Shown in pieces: positions 1 to 12,600 of a DNA stretch of 64,000 nucleotides. The stretch is from Aristolochia californica (taxonomy: Eukaryota; Streptophyta; Magnoliopsida; Piperales; Aristolochiaceae), in contig JARWKL010000001.1 of NCBI GenBank assembly GCA_029961685.1, positions 56,526,814 through 56,590,813 on the forward strand. The letters are read 5' to 3'. Position numbers and translations under genes: made by a program. Each line of letters starts with the position of its first letter. Position 1 is the first letter of the stretch. The notes below the pieces were generated by a model that had not been told where the DNA came from, did no database searches, and saw only the letters and a program-made list of their open reading frames with translations.

Positions 1-413
1 TGTCAGCTCCTAACTTGCTAGTATTTTATTTTCTTAAACTTTTGGTCCTCTTTCTTAAGTATACAGAAAATTTTCTTCCCCTCCACCCCCCCCACCCAAA
101 GTCGAAATAAAAAAAAAATTACAGGCACATCTGCCAGGCAATAGATAGATTCAATGTAAATAGCTGTTAAGCATTGAGGAGTGAAAATTCTAAAAAGTAT
201 TTTGATGATCAACAACATACCAGACACACAAATCCAATTAGTAAAACTGTCAAGCATTTTCTGTTGAAACAAAAAGGTCCCATGTTCCCCGTTCTGCAAA
301 TTCTGTTGCAGACAGTTTTGCTAAGCAGGGGGCCTCCCTACATGCTCCTCTGGTAAGGAGGAGGCCTGCCTAATCTTGTTTTGTTTTGTTTTAATGAAAT
401 CATCACTTTCTCC

Positions 414-444
<31 letters not shown>

Positions 445-1236
445 TGTCAAGCATATTGAAGCTATAGTTGAGATTAAGGTACAATTTTATACAAATAGAA
501 TGGAAACTTTTACATAATTTTGTTTCCTTGTTCTGAATAGTGATTTCATTAAACCCATGGCAAGCTATCTCATGGTATCCAGCTCCCACAAAAAGGCCAT
601 GGTGTGAAGTTAAGGGTACCCACAAATTAACACATATCAGCTTATATAAAAAAAGTCAAGTCGGCCCATAGCAAACACCCCAAATCCAATACTTGTTACT
701 GAAAAGTGACACATATAGCCAAACACAGACAGTAAATGCCATTCCTGCTCTATTCACCAGAAACGATAAAAAATGAATAGTGCAACTACGTTCTGATACT
801 TGAAAATGGACATGTAAAGGGCTTCCAGCATAATAAACAGTGACATGGGATAGAAAATATCTAACGATAATGTCTCCAATGAATCCAAATTTAGAGGAGA
901 GCCATGAAAGCTAAACAAGAACTGTTTTCCTTGATTCTATAATTATTCTACATAAATTCAAAATCTTGCTGAGCAGATTCAAATATTTTATGCTGATCTG
1001 TTCTTCTATCAACTAAAATTTACTCAATGACAATAGAAGTTGAAAAGAACAGAAGCAAAAGAAAAAAGAGAATGAACTCAATAAATTTCTAAAGCCGAAA
1101 AAAATGCAACTGATAAGAACTGGTAGTCTTCACAAGGCATGAATCCTACACTGCTATTACTAATGTGATACAAAAAACAAGTTTGAATAAATAGGAGCTA
1201 CTGAAAACATAACGGTGATGAGAAAAAGTCACTTAC
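1..1236 (-). other. Intron of the CCCH zinc-finger gene, running off the left edge
   Basis: Exon 6 of the CCCH gene ends at a perfect donor (GTAAGT, complement of 1231-1236), so the sequence to its left should be intron. I looked for the expected final exon, which in ZFN1-type proteins carries a fifth CCCH finger and a C-terminal tail, and did not find it here; it must lie beyond position 1. The stretch holds a run of 28 A at 414-441 and an imperfect inverted repeat near 326-378, but no coding sequence that I can support. Confidence 0.7.
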
Positions 1237-4200
1237 AGGACGAAGTGGGAGGCCTAAGGGACTCAATACACAGTTAGGAACAGGTATCAACCTTTCTCTA
1301 GGATGATGGAACCTGCACACAGCACCAAATTTACAATCTCCAGTTTTCATGTAGAATTGGCACTCGGGTTGGCCAGGTCTCTCAGGAAATACGTTTTCCC
1401 TTTGCAATGCATAAAGTCCCATAGGAACAGAAGGTGAGCGATAAGATGAAAATGCTCCAGTAGCACTTGATGTTTCGCTTTGGCGTGAAGAGCTGTAAAA
1501 CTGGTTGGCTCCTAGAGTCTGTTGTTGCCTCTCTGAAGATGTAACTGAACCCAATTGTCCCTGTTGTAGATGCTCAAAATCAATGAATTTCATTTTTAAA
1601 TTCATAATAAATCCTGAAATTGTTCATCTACTGCTCCTAGCATGCACACCAGCTAGAAAGCACAAGATCTAGGCAATCCAACAAATACCAAGCCTATTAG
1701 CCAGAATCTGAGACAACAAGCTGATTAATCCACTGTCTGGACGTCATTTGGATTACATTATGCCAGCTAGTATGTCATGATCACATACTGCCTTCTGGCA
1801 TGTATGCACCCAAAATAAATAAATAAGTAAAAATAATCAGATTAAAATGTGAAATGACAGGCAGAGAATAGAATGTACATGATAAGCAGTAGTCCATCCA
1901 GGAACTGGGACTACCCCCTGAGGAAGAATTACTTGAGCATAGCTTGAAGGACCTTGCCAACGTGGACTTGGAATGAATGATGCCCTAGACAGGGCCCAGT
2001 TAGTCAATCCTCCTCCTGGATATGTTGATTGTTGACCAGGAGTTGTAGGTGAATTAACAGGAGGATAAACATTAGAACCACGTAGGGAGAACATCTGGCT
2101 GGATGGCTGTGGATGGTGAAACTTACAAGTGTTTCCAAACTTACATTGACCAGTTCTTAAATAGTACGCACACTCCTTTTCATTCTACAAGAAAAACATT
2201 CAGTCGGAAGAAAGACAAACAATCAAAAGAGCGTAAAGAATGGTTTGTCATTAGGTAAAGCTGCACAAATCAAATCAAAATACAATCGAAAACAAGTATT
2301 ATGTTGAAATCAAACTTTCAAGTACAAACCGGACGGAGTGGATAGCCTAAAATATTTAACAGAACCCTTCCGGCGATTCCAGCCTTATCTCTAGGGTGAT
2401 GAAACTTGCACGTTGCACCAAATTTGCATGTTCCAGTCTTCAAGTAATACTACACGAAACAAAAAGAAATGTTATATTTGCACTCAAATGATAAGAGATT
2501 TTGAATGATGAAGGCCGGATAGTAATACATTCACAAATGTAAACTTCAGTGGAAACGTTTACCTGGCATTCAGGTTGTCCTACTCTTTCTGGGAATCCTC
2601 CCTTCATTCTTAATGCAGCAACAGCCTGGCACACAACAAGCCTAATCTAATTCATCGATTCTAATAGAACATCACAACATTATATAAAATGAACTACGGA
2701 AGCATTTTACTCCACCATAAAAAGGCATACTACAAGTAAAACAGACTAAGAGGCTGCAGAAGGCTTAAATATAATTTTAATCATTAGCTTAAGGAGCTCA
2801 TATGTAGGGTTTATATTTAAAAATAGAAAAAGGAGCTCCATGGGTTCTTTTTGGAATTTTTTATTTAGGAACAGTTTCTTAGAAAGGGCGCATTTCATTA
2901 AGCCTTACCTCAAACATCTGATTTAGGAACATTAATCCACTGATTTGTACATCTTCAAAATATGGGCATTACATGTCACAAAAGCGTGCACGAAATAGTC
3001 TTCTTTAAGTTGTCCCAATTAAAAATTGGCAAATTATGAGAGGGAGGAAGGAAGAGGAAAAGATGTAGATCCTTTACCAACTTTCTGTTCACTGGGTGAT
3101 TAAACCTACATGTCATCCCAAATCTACATAGCCCTGTCCTGATATAGTAAGCACAATCTGGTTCTCCAGGACGCTCAGGATAGGGTCCAGCTTCCATACT
3201 CTCATTTGACCTCAGGGACATTTGCCACATTGTATCTGTGATGTAAAAGCAGTATTTCAGATATCTCTAAATAATAATGTACCTCAGTAACAAAGCAACT
3301 GTCTTACACACTTCTAGAGGTTTCATTTTTTTTATATGTATTTCCAACAAAACAATTAGAATCAACTGCCTTGTAAAACAATCTTGCAGCAAAATACACA
3401 ACATTCCAAAATTTCACCATCCTAATGAAAAAAAAAGAAGAAGAAGAAGAAGAAGAAGAAATAAAATACATTAGTCGTTAAGTTGAATAGACACCGAGCA
3501 ACAATTCCCTGAGCCTTGAAGCTTATTTAAAATTTAGGCACAGGTGATTGAACTCCAATCTGCGCCCATAGCTTTTAAGGTCCCATAAAAAGCAAGTAAA
3601 CCGAAAAACGCTGCTAATACATGTGAAGAATCATTTGTCCTACACATTTTAATAGGATTAGTACAGAGAAAGCTTACAAGTTAAAGCAATGTTTAGTTGT
3701 TCCACATTCCAGGTCCATGATAGAAACGGGCAATTTGGAAATAATTAAATGTGAAAACAGAACAGATATTGAGAGATAGAATTGAAAGAGAGTAACATAT
3801 ATTACGACGGATTAAAATTTCACCAAATAAAACAGAAAGGGAGAAAATAAGAAGATAATATATGCAGAGAAAACTAAATTAAGAATATAATCACAATCCT
3901 TGAATAAAGGCCATATTGCTGCATCCAGATCCAGTTACCACCTCTTAACCTCAGTCCTGACGATGAAACTTTACTTATCCAAAAATTTATAAGAAAACCT
4001 TGGAAATATGCAAAATGTAAACGAAAAAGTTTATCAACGAACGCTACTTTTTCTATGATAACGTTCTCAAATAACAAAGGAAAAACTTGTGTCCTATCAC
4101 AACTAACTAAGCAGCTAACGATATCCAGTGCTCTGTCACCCACTGCAAAAAAGCTACTGTAACCGAAACCATGATCGTTTTCACATCGACTAGATTCATC

Positions 4201-4736
4201 GGAAAAAGAGTAACTCTCAAGTCAAAAACATGAAAATTAGTCAAGAATTTATGAGTTCAAATGGAAGACAGGTAAATGCTGAACAGAAGGATAGATAAAT
4301 ACAAATACATAAAACTAGTAAAAGACGCAAAAGAAAAAAAAACGAAAAATTTTCCTAGTGCAACTGCAGCAATTGACCCTAAACAGTGAGAAAACCATGT
4401 AAATTCTACTAAGATCGACAATTCACAACAAATTGAGTAAAAGTAACGCAAATAATATATCAATTAAAACTTTTTTGTCGGTTTCCACAGCATTTCAAGC
4501 ACGAGAGCTCCACAATTATCATCAGAAAACCCTAGCCCAACATCTGAGTGATGAATTTCTCGTAATCCCACGCAAAGCTCTGTAATTCTTCCAACATTGC
4601 AACACAATGGATCGACGGCAGGAAAAGACAGAGGTAAAAGGGTAGGGAGAGGATGACCTTCATCTAACTGAGGACCAAGAGAGGATCCCTCAGTCCCGAC
4701 GGTCCGAGACATCTGAATTCCGGGGTCGTACTCCAT
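1237..4736 (-). CDS. ZFN1/ZFN3-like CCCH zinc-finger protein (3' end outside window)
   Basis: Six exons are read on the minus strand: 4736-4658, 3235-3078, 2625-2563, 2449-2330, 2184-1879 and 1560-1237, giving 350 residues so far, all joined in frame at GT-AG sites. Four C-x8-C-x5-C-x3-H fingers are visible at about C54-H73, C99-H118, C145-H164 and C309-H328; each follows the family's PERPGEPDC / PERVGQPEC type leader. The gap between fingers 3 and 4 holds the conserved [18 protein letters not shown] and QGVVPVPGW blocks of the plant ZFN family. A fifth finger is expected in an exon to the left of the window. Family members are nuclear or cytoplasmic nucleic-acid-binding proteins; the exact target cannot be read from sequence. 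The start at MEYDPGIQM matches the position of family N-termini. The donor of exon 1 (GTCATC) is weak, but the join reproduces the conserved D-T-M-W-Q-M. Confidence 0.93.
3436..3460. repeat. (GAA)n microsatellite in intron 1 of the CCCH gene
   Basis: About eight AAG/GAA units follow a short A run, inside the first intron of the CCCH gene. It is a simple repeat with no coding meaning. Confidence 0.9.
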
Positions 4737-5400
4737 TGCACCATGACCAAAAACCCTAGCCGGAAATTTCGCCGGAAATTAGCATTTTAAGGCGGCTAGG
4801 GGGAAACTTCCGGCGGAGGAGAAGAAGACGATCGGCGAGGCGAGGAGAGGGGGGAGGGGGGATAGAGAGAGAAGAAGAAAGTGCAGACGACTCCTCTCCA
4901 CAAAAAAAAAACTAGGAGAGAGAGAAAAGGGAATAAAAACCAACCATCCAGTCCTTCCCTTCGCTTTTTCACCCAGCCATTGCGGACAAAAATCCGGATA
5001 CCGGAAACCGCTTGTCAAAACCAAACTGTCGGTTCTGTTTTTTTCGTATATTAATTTTCCTTTCTTTCTTTCTTTAATGAATTTTTAAATTTTTAGAACA
5101 CATTACACGTGACGTTTTCATCGGCCGTTCATTTTGATCGAAAAGAAAATAGTGGGGACACGAGGAACCCGTTGTATGAATCTTGGCATTTAAAGCGCCG
5201 AAACTACGCGTGCAGTGTCCTGATCGAGGGGCCGGTACATTCGCGAAAAGGACGGACTTTAATCTGCCACGTGGTAGCTTATTGGCTTTACCTCACCTTT
5301 CGCCTTTTTAGTGTTCAGCGAACTGTCGGCTCGCTTCCGTCTACCGCTTCGGCGGCTCAGGTTTTGTTTCATATTAGATTACCGTCCTACCCTTGCTGAT
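4737..5400 (-). promoter_or_regulatory. 5'UTR and promoter region of the CCCH gene
   Basis: Immediately upstream of the start codon (reading minus) is a CT-rich leader at about 4800-4930, typical of plant 5'UTRs. A more GC-rich stretch at 5100-5400, including a CACGTG-like element (GCCACGTGG near 5266-5274, a G-box core), follows before the sequence drops into AT-rich spacer. The transcription start cannot be placed. Confidence 0.5.
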
Positions 5401-6484
5401 AGTGGCAAATGGTGGGGATGTCAATTTTATCTATTATTTATCATTTATTAAACAAAATATTTAAAAATATATATATCCAATTAGGCATTTGGGTAATTAA
5501 ATCTAATTATATGTTTAATTTTTATTAAATAAAATAGAAATAGGTAAGGGATATTTCATACCCATTAAACCAATTATATTTTTTTTATGTAGTTACATGT
5601 TCTATCATTCGATAAGAAAGAAAATTAACAATTTATAAAACAAATTTTAAAATATATCGATAATATTATATATTAGTATGTGTCGTATATAAATGGAATG
5701 ATATTAAACATATCTATTCTTTTCCTTGTATACTCTCTAATGAGTAGAATTTTTTTAATTTAAAAATTATATTGTTTCAAATATATAAAGAGTAATGTGA
5801 TAGGAAAAAACTCATGTTCCATATCTAGAACTTGTACCCTTTTTTCTCCGTCACTCGTGTCCATATACCTACAAGTGAAGAAATAACCCCCTCCCCTTGT
5901 CTCACTACTTGAATTGTAAATAGCGAGTCGCCTTCCACCACCACCTACTTACATCCAAAAATGCATAGCAAGTTGAGTGTTAGTTTGAGAGCTAATATTT
6001 CTATCAAATGGTTTCCTACTATGGATTCGAAAATGACCTCAGACAAGGAAATTTTCACGAAAATAACATCCTCTCCGGTAAGAAAAGGTAAATAGTATTA
6101 TATACGCTAATTATGTGAAATATTATTTTTATTAAGAATTCAAACATATTTTAGCTAATATTTTAAAAATCATTCCAATAATTGATGTAGCCAAACTATT
6201 AGACTGGGTTCAAGCCCTATGAGTATTATAAATATATTTAAGAATAGTAGTACCCATAAACAACAACAACCTTTGTATGTTCAACTTCATGGCTTGTATG
6301 AATTATATAGGTAATTTCAATACAATAATGTTAGATGCTCTATTTCCAAATGTAACATCATTATAAAGTTGTACTAATAATATTAATGATGTTACATCAT
6401 TTCTATAATACAATAATTTCTGTGAATATGAATAAAACTATTAAATTATAAAAATTAATAATATTAATCTTATGTAATATTGTT

Positions 6485-6518
<34 letters not shown>

Positions 6519-6608
6519 CGGAGGCCTACATTCCTCTTCTAGCACGTTTTGCTTCTGATATAAAAAAGAGACTGATTTTGATTTTTACCTATTGGAAAAA
6601 TATAAACA
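5401..6608. other. AT-rich spacer with (GA)n microsatellite
   Basis: No coding sequence is seen. A (GA)15-type microsatellite lies at about 6486-6515. The rest is AT-rich spacer with no element boundary that I can support. Confidence 0.6.
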
Positions 6609-6845
6609 TGTTGGAGGGCCATTAATGTAATTAGTTTATGTTTCTTGTGTCTTCTTCACTCTTACTACGGTGAAGGGTATAATTATAATATTATACTTTT
6701 ATCATTTATAAATAGAGCTTAAGGGGGAGCGTTTGGACTAAGTCCTTTACCTCATTTTTCGTCCTATTTTCTCCCCAACGTATGTTCTTCTCCTTTCTCT
6801 GTGATATAATCCATTGAATCCTGAAAATCAACATGGTATCAAAAC
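6609..6845 (+). mobile_element. Copia-type LTR (225 bp) followed by a primer-binding site
   Basis: The LTR runs from TGTTGGAGGGCC at 6609 to TCAACA at 6833, i.e. TGTTG...CAACA termini, and contains an internal TATAAATAG-type promoter. It is followed directly by TGGTATCAAAAC at 6834-6845, close to the TGGTATCAGAGC complement of initiator methionine tRNA used as primer by plant Copia elements. Its second half (from ATAAATAGAGC to AATCAACA) resembles the LTR at 55281-55700, so both belong to one family; this copy is shorter. No matching 3' LTR was found downstream. Confidence 0.8.
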
Positions 6846-7099
6846 ATTAATTTTCAAGACTCGAAGTTATGAGTCGTTAACCAATCTTGCTATCTGCTCA
6901 GAATATTACTACTGCTCATTCCAAGTTGCTCTACCCATATCTCATTTTTTTTCTCCGATATTACAAATAATCTGATTGACAGAGGAGGGTAGACGTTGCC
7001 TCCAGTGGCTCATCACCCACATTCTTGCATTGAATGGTGTAAGATGTCAGGAGATTGTGTGTGAAAACTATCACTAAATCGGTTTGTGGATGCTCCTTG

Positions 7100-7793
7100 G
7101 TTGAATAGGAGAAAGGAAGACGAAGAAAATTTGGAGAAACTGAAAAAATAGGGAGAAGAAGAAGAGGAAGAAGAGGAACAAAAAGAACTAGAGAGGACCA
7201 TTGAAGTGAGGTCCAATGCCCTTCAAGACTCTCCCATAGCAGTGATCGATGAAATGAGGATTTCCTTGGCCTGATTCTCCGGTCTATTGATTACTAGGTT
7301 GTCTTGGTTTGAGGGCAGGATGACAAAAAATGGAGAGGAAAGTGAGAGCCATTCGTAAGCCTTTAATTGCCTCACCAATTGAGGAAGATGATGAAGAAGT
7401 AAAAATTAAATGGGTGGAAGAGACAAACACTACAAAAGAGCTGAAGGAGAAGTACTTGGAGAGGAGGCAACTCATGGGGAGATGCAATTTAATTCTCCTC
7501 CTTGTGACTATGGGATCTCGTAAGGAGATCAAGAGGTTGAAAGAGAAGTAGCACAGGAAGAAGTTGCAACCGATAGGGGATTGAAGGCCAAGGAGATTGA
7601 TGGGGGAGAAGGCAAGGAAAAACTTGTCAGAGAAGTAGCCAATGGGCTGGAAGCCAATGACAAAGAACCTGAGCATGAAGGCCATCAAGAAGCACAAGAA
7701 AACACACATAATGAGATAGAAGAAGACCAAGAGGCCAGCATAAAAGGATCCGTGGAGGAGGAAATAAAAAGAGTAGAGGAAGATGCTGAATGA
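7100..7793 (+). pseudogene. Broken acidic, glutamate-rich reading frame behind the LTR
   Basis: Downstream of the LTR/PBS the plus strand holds coding-like, highly charged segments, for example the frame containing NRRKEDEENLEKLKK around 7100-7150 and another at about 7438-7793 ending in EEIKRVEEDAE. In-frame stops and shifts separate the pieces. The composition is rich in Glu and Lys. I do not recognise the family; it could be decayed gag or a captured host fragment. The opposite-strand open frames here are low-complexity mirror images. Confidence 0.35.
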
Positions 7794-7984
7794 GTAGTAG
7801 CAAGTGTAAGAAATCCAAAAGAAAGAGGGAGAAGGAGACGAAGCCAATGCCAGGTTCAGCATAGAAGGATCTCTTTGCCATTTGCCATTTTTTTAAACTA
7901 CCATGAACTTAAAGGGGACTTGAAAAGAAACAAAGGGGTAGTATCGTCATCATACTAGACATAGAGACTTTTTCGTCCTTAGAA

Positions 7985-8590
7985 CAAGCCGGCGCGCCGA
8001 GAGCAACGAGGTCATAGCCGACTGAGAGGACTCCAAGAAAATGACGCGGAGCTGATCTCATGCGGGATCACTCTTCTGACGACAGTTTGCCGACACTTGG
8101 CTTTTGAGTTACAGCTGAAAAGATACCCATGAAAATCAGTAACGCCTGCACGCACGAGAAGCTCATAAGAGAGACTTTAAATAACCAACCGGTAACACTC
8201 GAGAGACGCAATCGGGGCGTCTGAGATGTGGCTCTCTCTAGCAACAAGAACACAATACTCATGAACTTTCCGGGAGACGGTGCCTCGAGCCACTTGGCAA
8301 ACTGAGATTTGATAAGACAGAACAGTTTCCGTACAGGTGTGGGTCCGCGGAGATCTTATGCTATCATTGACGGATTGCGTCAGCGAAGCCGTCAACTTTG
8401 CGTAGAACTCGTCCCCACGCGCGATTCCACAGCTATTTGGTTCTAGTGGGGTCCAACGCAGAAGATTAAGATCAAAATGAGGATCACTTTGGTGGTGGGC
8501 CCGGGTCACGAGAGGCGAATGTATTCCCTCCTGCGCCTGGGATACTCCCTCTTATGCTCGTCCACGAGAGTCTCGGGAGCAAAACATTTC
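7985..8590. other. GC-rich island without an identifiable gene
   Basis: Base composition rises sharply compared with both flanks and CpG dinucleotides are common (e.g. GGCGCGCC near 7991). Elsewhere in the window such islands coincide with the 5' ends of genes (about 5.1-5.4, 16.1, 17.4, 46.8 kb). Here no start exon of a known gene was found on either strand. It may be the promoter of a lost or unrecognised transcript. Confidence 0.45.
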
Positions 8591-8839
8591 TTTCACTATG
8601 TCACTCTTTCAATTATTATTTTAAAATATTTAAACAGTAAAATTAAAATTAAAAATATAGATATTTTATAAATAAATTAAAAGGTATTTTTCAACTTATT
8701 TTCTTACTGCCAAATAAGGGGAGCAAAATAATAATTTTATTAAATTAGAAGTGAGAGAAACTCTTATAAGTTTATTAAGAAAAGTAATCGTTTTAGACAC
8801 CATTCAACGACTATATTTTGGAGTTCATATGGCCAAATT

Positions 8840-9010
8840 TTTTGTTGAAAAATGATTGATCATGTTACTAAGGTTGATCAATCATACTTTTATACACTAA
8901 CCTAACAAGATTTTGGTTGATTGATCATGCCATCATTGTTAGATTGATAATGCTCAGTAGTCTATATGATCGATCATACCCTAAAGCTAATAATCGATCA
9001 TGCCTACAAA
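8840..9010. repeat. TTGATCGATCA-motif repeat, copy 1
   Basis: Several near-palindromic motifs such as TTGATTGATCATGC, TGATCGATCATACC and AATCGATCATGC occur at 20-50 bp spacing. Related clusters lie at 16.7, 25.3, 28.2 and 60.6 kb. They are probably part of a repeat-bearing LTR or other dispersed element. Confidence 0.6.
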
Positions 9011-9683
9011 GGTTAATGGTTTTTATTCCTATTTTAGCATACTTAATCCTCTTAATTGTCATCCATAAAAAACAAGAGAATACTTAAAAAAGGCACAATG
9101 AAATAGAGACAAACAAAGAATAGTTCGTTGCATTGAAAAATTCTTTACATTATGGGTAGGCATCATCACAAGTGGGAAAATAAATTAGATTTACAATAGA
9201 AACTAAAAAGGTTGCTCGTGCCTAATTCTCCTGCTTAGAGAATGAATCAACTCGTAAGGGCACCGAGATGATAAATATGAACCAACCTAAAGACACCAAG
9301 ACTAGCTAAGATCAACACAATATAAAAACGAGTCCCAGTATCTAAGTAACAACGAAAATTAAAAGATCATTGGCTTTGCTAGTTGCTTCTTGCCCGAATA
9401 GCAGGAGATGAATATAATTTAGTCTAAGAGTGAGGAAAATCTGCCTAGCCTCAAAAACTTTGAAAACAAAATAACGACTTGAAAATGATACAAGAAAAAA
9501 GGGGAAAAAAAGTTCTCATGGACGAGACTACTCAGACGGGGAAAAACGAGAGATCTATCATTTCCCATCATCACTGCCCAATTTGAGATGGAAATCTCCA
9601 GGGCATACAAAACCAAAACTTTTAACTAAAATATATTGCCCAACCTGCTGGTTAGCGCTCCCAAACATAAACATGGTGTCACT
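9011..9683. other. Spacer and probable 3'UTR of the G3BP-like gene
   Basis: No coding sequence is seen. The part next to 9684 should be the 3' untranslated region of the minus-strand G3BP-like gene; its polyadenylation site cannot be fixed by eye. Confidence 0.5.
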
Positions 9684-12600
9684 TCAAGCAGAAGCAGACA
9701 CGCTTGGGGCAACATTTTTTGCTTCTGAATCGACCGCAACAGAGCGATTCATGCGACTATAACCTCCATCACCTCCACGGCCGGATGAAGATCCCCCAAC
9801 TCTACCTGAGCTCCTATTGCTGCCAAAATCATTCCGATTGTTGAAATCTCCACGACCCCCATAACTTCTAGAGCCTCCAAAATTGCCTCTCCCTCCTCTT
9901 CCACCATCATTGCGAAATCCTCCACCTCTTCCAGATGGAAATCGACCTCTGCCATTAACTGTGCAAGTAAAAAATGATGAACCATTCATTTCCGATCCTT
10001 TAAAAAAACCAAAACTAATCACAATCACTCTGTAAAATATGATGCAAAAAAAAAAAAAAAAAAAGTAGCAATCCCTGCTTGTCCATTTTTTCAATATTTT
10101 CAGGTGCTCATTAATTGGAACCAGTATTTCCTGCAGTAGGAAATAGACTAGGTGCAGACCCAGAGACATCAATAATAATCATGTCTGTTTAATCTTTTGA
10201 ATGGTGTATCAATGCCATGCCAAGTCCTTCCTACAACTGAAGTCAGACCAAAACATAAATCACTTGCCTCGAGAACTTGAAGCCCTCTTCTCTTCAACAT
10301 GAGCATGACGACCACCGATTATAATCGGAGAGGCCTGAAAAGCCAACATCATATGTAAACAATGGCATACATATAAGCTGCTTGTAACATTCAAACATGA
10401 ATTGTAGAAGTACAAAACAAAGATCAAAATCTTTTTCAAAAAAACAAAAACAGAAACAAAATCCACCAATGAAACAGTAAGCAGAAATTTAAACTCTCCA
10501 AAATGTAAAGAAAATGTAATTGATATGCTTGATAATGTTCTGTTTTACGCAAACAGCTTTTGAGATTGCTTAACAAATTATGGCAATGATAATCATAAAA
10601 TCAAATAATATACTACATTAAAAAGTACATGAAAGTTAATTTTAATATCACGAATTGACATTATAGTGGAATATATCTCAAAGTATGAGTTCTTTTGGTA
10701 AAAATGCATTGCAAGATATTCTTTCTTGTGTTCCTTAAGAGGCTAAAGAAAAAGGTCAAATTATTCCAAGCTGAAATCATAGAATTATGGTAAAACATAT
10801 TATAAAGTTATATAACATAGGAAGTCATAATCAAACTGACCCACATTAAGTCACCATTAATAGATACACATTGAAAATGAAGTATATAAAAGTTTATAAT
10901 TAGCTTAGAAAACAAATGCTAGAAACATCTTCAATTTAAAATTTTGAAAAATTAATCATGGAAGATTTAGATTGGAGACAATGGAAACTTCCGTACAATA
11001 CAGGCCACTTTATGTGGAAAATCATGGCTACTTATCATTTCCAAAAATACAGAAACAGATGTATCAGTCTGTGCGAGATAATGCACATTGAAGCCAAAAA
11101 TGATCGCTTGCAGCAGATTTTGGAGTCAATATCCCGGTCATGGTTTACCTGTGGGAACGAGTTTGAGGGCATAGAATACATATATGCAATCAGCATTCAG
11201 AAAAAGTTCACACACTACCAAGAAAAGATTTCCCTGTGCATCTCGCAACAAACATCCTTGTTGAATCATTTCATAGAACACTATAGACAAACACAACATA
11301 CCTGATACCATTTATATTTTCAAGCAAACCAAACCATCACACATAATAATAATTTATGATCAAAGATTTAGATATAAGGAAACTATTGATGATCATTAAT
11401 TTAATGTTCTCAAAGAGATTCAAACCATCATACATAATCGTAATTTATGATCTAAGACTTAGATATAAGAAAAATATAGACGATCACTAGTCTAACGGTC
11501 TACCTGATTAAAGCCATAAAAAACCAGACTCATTTAACTCAACCAATGTAGATGGTAACACATTCAAAATGAAAAAAATGATCCCAACAACAAAATAAAG
11601 TTTTCTTAACTCTATAACTATGTGCTTTTATTGATCAAAACACAAAATAAGTGTTCTCATAGTTAAGTGTTTTTTATTTCTTGTCATACCTTTTTTAATA
11701 ATTTTTTAAAGGCCTTTTTTCCTAATTTAAGACAAGAAAATTCTACATTTTCCCAAAGTACTAGTAACTATCATACCATTATATTAATTTCTTAAGTTTC
11801 CTTTAAGCCGTCCTTCCTATGTTGTTCTATAGAAAGAAGTATAAGATCATATGAACAGTACCTAATCCCTGCTGTCCGCACCATACCACAACAAACACAG
11901 CTAAGCTTTTAGCATGAGACTTAAACATGTCAAATGAATCTTACTCAAAACATGTGTGCATTTCAGACTAAACCACTCATTAGAGGAAATCAAAATCTCC
12001 ACACTGAAGTTGATAATCAGATAGAATTACATGTTAAGGTCTGAAGTTGATAATATTGACCATTAAATATGTTAGGAATTAGACGCTCTAATTCAATACT
12101 AACGAGGGCAATAATAATCGCATACGAAGAAAAAAAAAACATGAAAAATACTAGATTTATACAGGTTTGCCTCAAGGTGAAGCTACGTCTCGTCTTCCGT
12201 CGCTGCAATAATTCACTATGATGATAAAATAGTTTACAAGAGAAATCGTAACCACTCGAGTGTTTTTTCTCTAACCTCTCTCAACCGCAACTGATGATCC
12301 TTTTCGATGATTGCCCTAAAAACGACGCCCCCAAATATAAAGAGAAAACTAGGGCAACCATAATACAAGTGTGAAATCCCCAAATTACCCTTAATGAAAC
12401 AACAATCAATATCTCTAGGACGATCCGTGTATCGACTCAGTGTAAGGCGTTAATTAGGTTCAATAACTTAACAAGATACCAAAGAACTACATCCACCACA
12501 CGTATCATAGTTTTGTCTTCATAAAAAAGTCATAACAACAATAAACATAGGCAATGCTAGAAGAGAGGAACAACGCAGCATTTAGACACAAGTCAATATT

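Noticed and set aside
7284..7881. Two overlapping minus-strand open frames (192 and 84 codons), rich in Phe, Ser and Leu
   Set aside because: They are mirror images of the Glu/Lys-rich plus-strand pieces; composition alone explains them and no domain is seen.
8177..8509. 110-codon minus-strand frame in the GC-rich island
   Set aside because: No recognisable motif; GC-rich sequence has few stops, so long chance frames are expected.
9749..9985. 78-codon minus-strand frame overlapping the G3BP RGG exon
   Set aside because: It is another reading frame of the Gly/Arg-rich repeat.
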